From Mansonella perstans (taxonomy: Eukaryota > Nematoda > Chromadorea > Rhabditida > Onchocercidae), in assembly GCA_037074765.1 (NCBI GenBank), contig JBAMDO010000011.1, positions 62,001 through 126,000 on the forward strand: 64,000 nt of DNA. The letters run 5' to 3'. The translations under genes and the position numbers were made by a program. Below are positions 36,881 through 48,500 of the stretch, in pieces. The first letter of the stretch is position 1. Each line of letters opens with the position of its first letter. The notes beneath the pieces were generated by a model. That model searched no databases, was not told the DNA's origin, and saw only the letters and a program-made list of their open reading frames with translations.

Positions 36881-39800
36881 AAGAATACTGTGAAATGCAA
36901 GAACATCCTTTCATTCATCTTGTTTGGGTAGGTTAAAATTCCGAAGATGACAGAGAGATGATTTACAACAGTTTAAACTGTATTTATCGAAAAGTAAAGA
37001 AAAGAAAGTTTACGAACAGTCAGTGATAATATTTAAGTGAGCGGGAAATTTGTTTATTTTTTCATTTTGCTTACAAATTAAAGTTTTTTTTTGTTGTAAC
37101 AAACTAATATTGCAATTACATTGAAATTTAATTGAAAAGAAAAACTTTTCTTTTAATCGGGAATTATCATTTCAAAAGTTAATAATTAACTGAAAGTGAT
37201 AAGTGCCAACAATGTTGCGAACGTTTTTCTAACAGAAGTAAAAAAAAAGACTTAATTTAAAAATAAGAAATTAGAAAATAGATGAATGATATCATTTATT
37301 CATTCTTCATTCAAACAAGAAGATGATTTTTCCGTCTTTATTTCTTATCAAATAACTCAATCTTGTCAAAGAGATGGATCACTGAAAGTAGAAAAGTAAA
37401 ATAGTTTAGTAATTAATTTCATATCATCCAGATATCTGGACTTTTTCTTTTTGATGAAAAGATAAAGGATAATTGGTTCATTCCGTCTTCTCTTTTAATC
37501 ATCAAGAAAGTATCCGGCATTTAGTGATGATCTTTCAATAAAGAAGATCGATGATGCGAAATATCATATTTCCCTAGAACTCCAGGAAAAAAAATGGTTA
37601 AGTACCAACTAATAATGACAGTTATGGAAGTATATTGGACTTTAAATGCAAATAAATAAATGGAGATGAAATAAAGACAGAATATAGAGATTTCAAAAGT
37701 ATGTTGAAAGTTGTTGATAGTGATCGAAAGGTTAATTGCGATCGGTTAACAATACTGTAGGATTGCTTATCGTATTTTTTTCTTCTTTTTGCAATTTTTT
37801 CGGTTTCAAAAAAAGATTATTGCTGCTTAGAAATTTAAAAAGAAATTATTTATTTAAATCATAGAGATTAAAATCAATTAGACGATTTCAAACTTTTAGT
37901 TGCTTCTTAAGCTCGAAATAAGATCTCGCTGAATCAGTTTCAGATGCAGAAGATATTTTATTGGTAAGTAACTGGGAAAATCGATTGTTTAAACACAAAT
38001 TTTTATTTAATTACCAAAATAAACTTGCATTTTTTAGTTTCATAGATGCAAAAGAAATTGCCTGCTATTTCTTATTCAAGTTATTGTCATGCATATTAAG
38101 GATTATCACTTAATTAAATGTTGACAAATCATTAGCCATAACTAATTTCTAGCTTATGACATGCTGGAAAGAATTAGCTCAAATTTTAAGGTAAAAGTAC
38201 TTTGAAATATATAAATTTTGAAATATCAACTTTAACTATTTTACGGATTTAAATTTAAACTAAATTCTATTTAAAACAGCGAAAAAATTTACCCATTCAT
38301 AAATAAAAGTGAGCTTTTATCTCTAGAACTTCCATATCACACGCACATAAATTGACACTTAATTTCTTGTATTGAAAAACTGATAAATTCACATCGACTT
38401 TTCAGTCTATGACAAATGCTGCTAATTTGCTAAATTCTAATTAAGAAATCTAATTTTGACTAACTTTGCAGCATTAAAATGTAATTGTTCAAGTGATGCT
38501 TTTTATGAAAGTATCATTTCGCTTATGGAATAATCTGTTATCCCAAAAGTATGATCCTAATTCGATTTCTTCGATTGCTTAAACTTTCATTCAGTAAAAT
38601 CAATGTTATTACAAATTAATTTCCAGTATCTTATTTTAATGATAAATATTATAATACAATTCATCCACTGCAATGCAGTACGGACTATACCAAAGAGGAA
38701 CAGTACTTGAGAACATGAATGATATCATAAATGGCACATAAATCCTTTTGTCACCATATGATAAGTAATTTCAAAGAGAATTTCCGGAGAACTGAATGTA
38801 GGTTTATTGCAAAATTTGTTGTCATTTTAAAAAATGCCTTATTTGGAAAACATCATCAAATGATTCTTGTATTTCAAAAAGAACCTAATTTGGTTCTGCC
38901 TGAATGGACGCAGAAATTTTATGGTTCCAAAAATGATGTATGAAAAACAACATTATTGCAAAAGTGACGAAATAACTGTCAACTTATGAATTTCCAGCCC
39001 ATTTAGCAGTTGCTGTCCTTCCTCATTTTTTCCATCTAAATGCCTAACTGTAATCATTAATTTTTTAAAATCTTTTTTTAATCAAATTATAAAAAAAAAA
39101 AAGATTAATGACCAAGGAGCGGTTGAATTTGTTCACAGTACTTCTTTCAAAAGAAGTAAATAAAAAATAAATTAAAAAATTATCATGAGAAAGATTCACT
39201 CGTATAACCTAATATTTACTGCTTAAAGACTTCAGTCCAAAAAAATCTATAATTATCGAATTAGAATTTTCATAATTGCTCATTTATTATTAAGCCTTGA
39301 AATTCCATTATTTCTAGCTAATAAATTTAACTTCGAGCTTTTGTGATTTGTCGGCATACTTTTAAATTATTTTACACAATATAAATGAATCATGCAATAA
39401 TCATTTAAACAGAAAAGAAATTTCTTTCAAATTTTTTCGTAACAAAAAATTTAGGAAAAATGCATCATTCAGTATCGTTGATACATTTCTTTTTTACACT
39501 CCATTCGATTGTTCAGTTAGGTTTCTGAAAAATACTTAATCGATGACTTAAAACATTAATTTGAAATGGCTAGCTATAATTTATATGTCATTAATAATTC
39601 TGATTTTTTCATTTAATTTTAGTAATATCTAATTTACGGATATTTGCAAAGATTGTTTAACTTTTCCGAATAATCTGGAAAAATGTAAGACTTAGCAGTT
39701 TTCATTTCATAGCTGGCAAAAAGTATTTTAATCTTTGTTTTCTTCAAATTCATTTTTTTGCATTTTATGTTCTACTTTATAGTTATCACAGTTTTGTGCT

Positions 39801-42800
39801 TATCTATCTGCTTCCCATTTGCGTTAAAAATGTTGTCTGTGTGTAAAATTTCCAAGTAAACATTATTTGTACTTTTTTCAGTTATAAAATAATGCTTCAT
39901 TCTTTTATTAAACTATTGCCCATTTAACTATACTTTTAATTTTACAAAAAAAAAAAAAAAAAAAAACATCAACTTATCAAAATCTATCTATTTATACAAT
40001 GTACGTTCATTTGTTATTTGCATAGCAAAAGTATGCATTGCAATTTTTTTAACCTTTCATTTCTTACAAATAGCGCTATAATAGAAATTTATTCATTTAA
40101 AATTTTACAACAATAACAACAACAACAACAAGAGCACAATTATTGCCGATGCTTCTTCATTGGGCCATCATCAATGGCGCGCAACAAACTCGATTATCAT
40201 TTTTGGAATTTATTAATTCGCTGTTTTACATTGCAAGAGTAGTAGCTGTGACAAAGAAGTGACCTTCCCAAAGCCCGAAAAACCCGTAATTCCCGATATT
40301 TCTACCGTCCATTCAATCATTTTCACATCTATAACCCTCAATTTTCCTTTCATAATTCTTTCACCTGCTTATAATTGTGCAAAAATTTCTATTTTAAATA
40401 AAGAGATGATCTATTAGTTTTTCAGAAATTTACCACTTTCTCCTTTCTTCTTCCGCTTCTCCACCTTCCCAAATCCCTCCTTCCCAGGTCATTCTCCTAT
40501 CTATTCTATCTTCATTCAGTCTCTCTAAAAGACATATCAGCTATCTTCTTACCTCCACTAATTTTTATTCAACAAAAGGCCATATTTTTTTACAAACTTT
40601 TTTTTTCTTTTCGAGCCATAATTCTCGAAAATGAGCAACGATGATGCTCAATGGAGCGTTACATTACACTACAATTATACTATCATGTATATCATTTTTA
40701 GATTTTGCATAAATTTATTCAATTCATTATTATCATTTTCATTTGTCACTTTCGCTACCTTCTGTCATCTCTATTTTCACTTATTAATTACTATTATGAT
40801 TCTTGACCATAGCATAGAAAACTTTCTTTCCTGTACACTTTCAATCTTAGCTTTTTTTCAATTTCAAATTTTATTCAAATTTAAATTGATGTTCTTCTGA
40901 CTATTTGTATATTTTATGATGCATTATAAGAACGGAAATCATGCTGAAGCGAAAATGGTAATTAATCCACTGATACAGTGTCATCAATTATTTAACTTTT
41001 GTAATAGGATGATATAAATTGTGAATGTTAAATGATTAGTTGCATTTATCAGTGGAAATGTTAGAAAGGCCATCAGTAAAAGTTTAAACTTCTTTCCTCG
41101 TATCGAAACTTTCAACTGTCCTATTTACCACGCTATTCCACTTTCACCAATCATTAATAACATCCATCTCAATAATCTGTTGATAATTCAAGCTAATGCT
41201 GTCCTCTTTTACATTTCTAATTTCTACGCCATTATTTCATTTCATTTGCTTACATTTTGTTTTTTTTTTTTTTTTAAATGCTTTATTAAAATCTAAATAA
41301 TATTTTCTGTACTCTTTAGTACCTTTTCTCATACCTAAAATCACGAGTCAGCTATCTCACCTTTAAAACCTCTAATTACATTTTTTGTCTGATTTGCATA
41401 CATTGATAAAATAATTTACGTGTAATTTCCTTGTACACAAAAAGACAGTATTCTGTGTAAATTTCCTTGCTACTGTGAGAATATTATCAATTTGTAGAGA
41501 TCTTATATGCGTGATTGTTAAAGAAATTTTAGTATTTATTCAGCTATGATAATTTTAAGTAGACAGATTTTTTCGATTTTACAAAATTTGATTTGCGCAG
41601 CAAATTGCATACAGTTTAAGAATTGCAATGAACCATCTAATCTGCATACTGATCAATGCAGTGATAAATTATATTAATATCCAATGCCTAATTGAAAGCA
41701 ACACACTTCACACTTCTCTCTTGACTTGTACTAAAACAATAGAACTGCTGAAAATTTAATGGAAAATACAACAAAACTATCTACTAATTAGTAAAGCAGA
41801 AACATAAGCAACTATTAAAACTTCGAAGTGAAATATTTTTTCCAGAAAGTCACCGATAAATGAAAAGTTTCAAAGTTCAGTTGACATTTACGACATTCAT
41901 CTTAATGTCCATATTAACAGTGGATGTTAAGAGATACGATAATTAACTGTTGGTTAGAAATTTGCAAAACTGTAAAAATATTTTACGCTTCCGTAAGCTA
42001 ATTTGAAAGTTTTTAAGAAAGAAACTTTGTGTTCATTGGGAACAAATGTTAATAAAAACACAAATAAATTCGTGAAACCATTCAAATATGCAAATGTTGA
42101 AGGCAATGAATTGTTCATTTAATTCAAATTTTTTTTGATTAAATCATATTTCAAGCGCAATCACGACTCTTCCGCCATTTACAATAGCTTGATACAATTT
42201 ATTGTGTTTCACATCGCTCAATGAAATTGTTCTCATTGTGGTGTTATTTTTGAAGTAAAAATGGGAAGTTAGAAATAATTGAAAAATTTTCTTCTTTTTA
42301 AAGTTTTCATTTTTAAAATTGTTATAGAACAATAAAGTAGAACTGTTAATGCATGCGTACGTTGTTTCTCATCGATCATTGCCATATTTTAAAGCAAACA
42401 CTTTTGTTCACATTTTTTTTTTTAAATGACTTTTTTCTATACTTTCGCATACATTTACTTCATATATATAGACGGACAGATCGAACACACACACACACGC
42501 ACACACATACACAATATGAACTTCTATATTTAAATATAGACATAACAGACTTATTCTGGATAACTGATATCGAAAAACCTAAATTTAGTCACTTCATTTA
42601 CAATTATTTTTATTTACACATATAAATTTGCACAATATCGCCATGCATGCATGCTCTACACATAGAGACATATATACGACTGTTGATTAGTTTGAAAAGA
42701 TTGAAATTAATCATTCTTTCTTTATTGGTAAGCAGTGAATCTGAAATAGTTGTTCAGTAACTTCACTGACTTCTATTCGAATATGTTTGATTCTCGTTAG

Positions 42801-43296
42801 ATTTCAGAATTTTGATGCTTTCATGGAATTTTGTTAACAAATTTGTAACAAATATACAATAATTTATTTGCTACTGCTATTCAAATTTTCCAGGGTGTTT
42901 TTCCTATTTAAGCTTTTTAAATTAATTATTCACAGCGACTCTTTTTTTTCGTGAAATCGTTTTAAATTTTTGGCAGTCAAAGAGTTGCATGATTGTAGTC
43001 GAGCACTTTTTTGTCGAAATTTCACATTTCAAAGTTATCAAAGAACACTTGATCATTAATTATTATAGTTCAGGAGATATTCCCGCATTATATTGGATGA
43101 TCCATGATTAGCATATGGTATGTAATGCAGGAACAATTGGTGTAACATCTATATTGATTGATTGATTTTTGTCAACAAATTTTTGCACATTTCCTTCAGC
43201 GTGAAAAAAATTGTACCAGCAATTGTTCAACTTTCCACCAATTTTTTTTTTAAATTGTTGTAAGAAAGGCAAATATTTCAATGAGAAATAAGTGCA
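36881..43296. other. Long intergenic DNA upstream of the nuclear receptor
   Basis: About 6.4 kb of AT-rich sequence. No exon with matching splice sites and protein similarity was found. Contents seen: a GC-richer block at 40130-40330, a pyrimidine-rich block near 40440-40530, and a (CA)n tract at 42485-42512. An ATG-initiated hydrophobic frame at 40631-40900 has no family resemblance. The region may carry control elements for the receptor gene, but this is inference. Confidence 0.45.
42485..42512. repeat. (CA)n microsatellite
   Basis: An ACACACACACACACAC run interrupted by G and T, lying about 0.8 kb upstream of the nuclear receptor start codon. Confidence 0.9.
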
Positions 43297-45564
43297 ATGC
43301 ATGAAATGATCGGCAACAGAACCGGTAATAGCAGCAGTAGCAGCTTTACTGCCACTCAGGTATCCTTTTTGCTTTCCTAAGAACTTTTTCAGGTGAGATT
43401 AAAAAAAAAAACTTTTAGAAATTGAAAAAAGTTTCGAAAGATAAAGAACATAGCCGACTTAAAAAGAAGTGCTTAAATTGGAAAAAAAATTCTAGACATA
43501 TCGATTTGGCCTAAATTTCATCAAATTTAACAAGCTACTTACATTTAGACTGATTGCAACTTGTGCTCATGAAATGCTGCTGTAGCTACCGTGGATTTAG
43601 TGATAATTAATTGAGATGGACATAATCTTCGGTAATTTTAAAGAGAAATAATTATGAGGCAGAACTCCTCTTTAAAATATATTGTAAGATAATAAAATTT
43701 CTCCCATATTTAGTAAATATATTCGATAATATTTTACTTGCAAAATTTCAGGTAACATTTCTGTGTCAGGTATGCAATGAACTTGCTAGAGGTTACCATT
43801 TTGGAGCATTTACCTGTGAGGGATGCAAAGTAAGTTTTATTCAAAATATTTCGCTCATATATGATGATGAGAGAAAAACGGAGTACCAAGGATTTTTGCG
43901 GCACGTTACTACTTCTAGAAAGGTTTTTCGCTTTACAAATGATCATTAAAAGAAGGCATAAGTATTAAATTTCAATTAACTTTTTCGATTTGACTCCAAG
44001 TTAGCATTTGGAGAAAATTAGCTAAATTCAGTCTTGAATTTATTAACTTGTTAACTTAAGTCAGTTCAACTTTTTCCCAACAAACTGAAATAGAATGAAG
44101 CTGTGAAAAAAAATTTCGATTCATCTGCAAATATAAAAGAAAAAGTTTCCGTTCTCAAATTTTTTTCTTTTTTATAAAAGAATGAAAACAAAAAAGGAAA
44201 GGAATAAGGCGAAGTTATTTTTAGTCTGAAATAAGTGTTGGAAAGTGAAAGTACAGTAAGATAAAAATGCTATGATAAAATGTTTTAATTGGTTCAAGAA
44301 TGACGAAGGAAAAAAGAGAGCGCTTCTTGACTGCAAAATAGGAAAAGATTGTATTAATTACCGGTTTTGAAAATTCCAGAAGAAAAGAAAAATCAGTAAA
44401 TTCATACAGTAATGAAATAAAAAAGAAAAAATTATTTTTTAAATTATTGAATATTTTCTAACAATTTAAATTCACTCATTTTTTCAAATAAATTTTTTTC
44501 CTAAATTTTAATTAAATGTTAATGTTAATGTTATCAATTCACCTCTCCAAAATACAATTATTCATTTGAAATTTTCTCCCTTTTCAAACATGTCATAGTA
44601 TTTTTGAAATTTCTTTTTGCAGTCGTTTTTTGGTCGAACATGCAAACCATCGAAAGGAGCGACTATTGATAGCAATGATGATAGCAGAATTTTAAGAACA
44701 AAAATGAAATTATTCTGCAAAAATGGTGGAAAATGCAATGTAGAGGTGAAATGGCAATTATTTTCACCATCTGAACATCTGAGACATCGAGAGTTTGATT
44801 CAAATTACTTCTTTTAAAAGGATGTTAAATTTAAATGAATAAATTTGAACTTAATTTTTTTTTCACTCTCATCATATATAAAATGTTTAATAAATTTTCA
44901 TTTTTTTTAAGATTCTTTCTTACGTTTCTTTTCTTTAGGGTCGAAATCGAACATCATGTAAATTTTGTCGTTTCAATAAATGCATTGAAGTTGGGATGGC
45001 ACCACAGAGTATGTTAAATTTGATTGCTAACTGGTTAATTAATCAAATGATTGAAGTAATTATTTGTTTAATTATGGGAACCAATAAATTTCATGAATCG
45101 TTTCTATAGGACGAAAAAAATCCCAAAATAGAAATGATTAAAATTCTTATTCGTATGGAAGTATTTAATTTTATCGAAATTGACAAAACTTCACAATATG
45201 TCGCATGACTTTGAAATTTTAAAATTCTCGAACTATTGTTAAATAATGAGTTTTGGTTTTTTCAGATTCACGTTACGGTCGTCGTTCAAAGTATTTTAAG
45301 GTTTCATCGCTCCTAAAAGCTCAGGAACGAGCTCGTTTCTGTGGTGATTATCAATCAGTTGGCCTATTACCTTCATCAGTTCAACTGATCAAACCGGTAG
45401 TGCCTACACCAGCCTGGACTTTCCCTATCTGGCTATCGGCTAATATTTTCAACACTGGTGATGTCTTAGTGATCAATAATGCTTGTAATGAAAAGGATAT
45501 AAGTAATTTTATTCAATCCTATCCTCAAACTGAACCATTAGATTTATCAATCAAAAAACGATAA
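43297..45564 (+). CDS. Knirps-type orphan nuclear receptor (NR0A-like), no ligand-binding domain
   Basis: Five in-phase exons (43297-43359, 43752-43829, 44623-44745, 44939-45008, 45266-45564) give 210 residues. Residues 22-47 form the first zinc finger (CQVC...[10 protein letters not shown]) and exon 3 continues SFFGR, the P-box region typical of Knirps/Eagle receptors. The second finger keeps C-x5-C-x9-C-x2-C spacing ([15 protein letters not shown]), then [10 protein letters not shown]. Directly after comes [13 protein letters not shown], which matches the Knirps-family box (SRYGRRSNWFK). The remaining roughly 85 residues hold no ligand-binding domain and end [15 protein letters not shown] is the classic CtBP co-repressor motif, also used by Knirps. 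This predicts a DNA-binding transcriptional repressor in the nucleus. The loop between the fingers is about 16 residues longer than in Knirps. An in-frame TGA lies 12 nt before the ATG; the first exon encodes a Ser-rich leader. ODR-7 is the worm NR0A member I considered, but the Knirps box favours the Knirps/Eagle type. Confidence 0.92.
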
Positions 45565-48500
45565 ATTTGAAAAGAAAAATTAAATGCAAATTTGAAACAA
45601 AAAATGAAGTTTCGAAAAGAATTTTATATTTTACACTGGTTGAAATTATGCAGAATAAAATGAAAATTTTAAAATGAGAAAAGCTTAGATAATTTCAAGT
45701 CTTGGTTTTAGTGATTCAAAAAATTTAAAAGCGTTGCTTTCAAAAAAATGAATTTTTTTTTGCAATGCGCTCAAGCTTATGTTTTTTTATTCCGGGTCTT
45801 CCTTATTCATTCACTTTCACTGTAAACTAATTTAATTAGCATCGCAAAATGAAATGGTTAAATTATCTTTTACGCAATAATTTCAATGTTGAAATTTCAA
45901 TAGTACACATCCTGAAGAAATTTATTTAAGGATGGTCAAAAAAGCATAATGCATGTGACATGCATGCATGCGAATGCATTTCGATTGTCAATTCCTTCCT
46001 ATGGTACTATATTGAAAGTTTCGTTTGCTAATAACTCAGGATATGCTTGTTTTCCACTGAATTATCTTAACTGTATTGTTTTTTCTTCCGTCTTCATTCA
46101 TTTTCTGCTTTTGATATTTTTGCATGTCAACGATGAAACAAGTCTTCTAATTAATTAATAATTAGTAATAGCCTTTAATTTTTATTCTGAAACTCAGGCA
46201 TTTATATCCAATCTTTTCTTGCTCCATTTTATTCTACATTATATTATTGTTATTTACACAATGCCTTTGCAATCTTCATTCGGCAGATACTTTAATTTAA
46301 AAATAAACGATTTAAGGAAGAAAAGAAGTGCTGGATTTTCATTTTACACTAGATAAAACTAATCCGTAAATTAATGCAGAAATTTCAAGTAATGAGAGTG
46401 TTTTCAAGTATAAAAATTTTTAAAATAACTAGCATAAAGTTGACAATGAGGCCTAGAGTTTTATTCTTATCCAAAACGGACTTCCAGCATTTCAACTTTT
46501 CATTCTTTATTGAAAGCATTTATGCAATTGTGAATTTCACAAAATTTGAATATGTGTTCCTTATTTGTGGAAAGATATTTCAAAGATTCCGCAATAATTA
46601 TCCTTTTGTATGTGAAGCATGTGAGCGGTAAGTTTCTGGCAAAAGATAATATTTTCTTAATTGGTTTCTCAGAAGAGCATTACAGCTGTTTTTTGAGCCG
46701 ACTAATTAAATTGATATTTTGAATAATGATTAATTGCTTGAGAATATCTACGTAATATCGAGTTTTTGATTTCTGACGTTAGCAATTTTTTTTTTGAATG
46801 TAATGTAAGTGCTTATTATTTAATAATTAAATTAGAAAGAACTTAAAGTTATTATTTCTAAAACTTAATTGAACAATGTTGCTAAAGAACTAAGCAGCAC
46901 TTTTCCCATCAGTTCAGTTTTAAATCAAATTTCAAATTTTGATAAATGAAATTTGTTGTGAACTTCAAAGAAAGTCCTTCAGAAGATTTATCAAAGCTAA
47001 AAGCACTGGAAAATACTGAAATTCTACTATTTACAAGTTACTCAGAGTAAAGAATTCTTTCAAAGGCAAACTGCAATTAGCCAATTAAATTTGAAATTCC
47101 TGAAGGGATATAATTAATTACAGATACCGTTTGAGTGGGCCGTTATTCGTATTTTGCCGATAGAAAATTTTTTACGGCATGCGCAATTAATAATTACCAA
47201 TATAAAATAGAATCATTTCAGAGAGTCGAAAATTGAAATTATAACCTTAGAAAAGATTATTATATTTTTGCACTATCTTTCAAATTATGACCTTGCAAAC
47301 TCGTTGCTTTTAATCAAATGGTAAGTTCAAAAAAAGGTTATAAAATTTGCAAAACTGTCCAAGCGTTCAAAATACGACACATGGTTGGATATAGAATGAA
47401 ATCTTTTCACTATATTCAGGAACAACGATCGACTGAGCCATATTGAACGATGGACTAATTTGAATAGCTTTTGCATTATGAAAAAATTAAATTAGTAAAT
47501 TGGAGAATGAAATATGGCAATTAATTGCTCTTCATACATGTTGCATCATTTCTAGTAATAACTCTTACTAACAGCAAATAATAACCATTCCTTTTAAAAT
47601 TGATTTTTGTAAATTTAGCAAAAATTTTTTCCAAAAAAAAATTTATTTTTCTGATAAAAAAGTGAAAAAAAAAAATTGAAATTTACCATTGAATGTTGAA
47701 GAAAAATAGTGCTAATCTATTCTTTAATCGTAATTTACTAGAGGTGGCAATTTAATGGCCAGGTAAATTTGTGCCATGGCAACAGAAGCGGATATTAAGG
47801 CTCAAATGGCTGTGCACAGATATCAGCGTATACTACTCCATTATGTTTCATGACATTAACGCTCCTTCATTGATTTCAGGAATGGATTTTGAAATATTTT
47901 CTCAATAATTTTATTATTTGTATTTTATGAAATTTAGTAAAGCATTTTATGGAAGTATTTTGTGGATAATAAGTATGTAATCCATCTTTACCCTCGGACT
48001 TTTTCACATTTAATTAATCCTTTCACATCAACCTATTGGACTAATTTTTATTAGACTTCACTGAAACATTGAAAAGAAATAATCGAAGAAAAAAAGATCT
48101 TTGTATGGTAATTTTAGCCATAAAACTTTTTTAATTTATTAATAAAATTTATCGAAGCCAAGCTGATTCATAACTTTACAATGTGTGTTATTGCTGATAT
48201 CAACAAAATGCCATAAAATCACCTTTTTCCTTCTCTTTCAAATTCATCAGTCTCTCAATTGTTTCTGTTGAAATTATCAAATGACAGATAGCAATAAATA
48301 ATTGGCTTATGACAATCGTAGTCAAAAAGCGTAACATTCTCGATGTCTTCACATTTATTCAGCGTCTTTTATGGTTAGCTGCCGAGAAATCTGGGAAATT
48401 TCCCGGCACACAGTGTGCTACTATTCACTGCTTATTGCTCAATCACAGTTAGCTCAGTTTACACAGATTTTTAAAATTAATTAATTAATTAATTATGGAT

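Noticed and set aside
40631..40900. 89-codon hydrophobic frame starting MSNDDAQWSV, considered as first exon of the nuclear receptor
   Set aside because: No convincing splice partner; the receptor's own ATG at 43297 is preceded by an in-frame stop, and the hydrophobic run looks AT-driven.
46374..46631. Frame ending in a CGKIFQRFRNNYPFVCEACER stretch, considered as a zinc finger
   Set aside because: The cysteine and histidine spacing does not fit a C2H2 or nuclear receptor finger, and no adjoining exon exists.
48396..48412. Palindrome GGGAAATTTCCC resembling a Rel/NF-kB site
   Set aside because: A single short palindrome far from any gene start; it could occur by chance and no partner site was seen.
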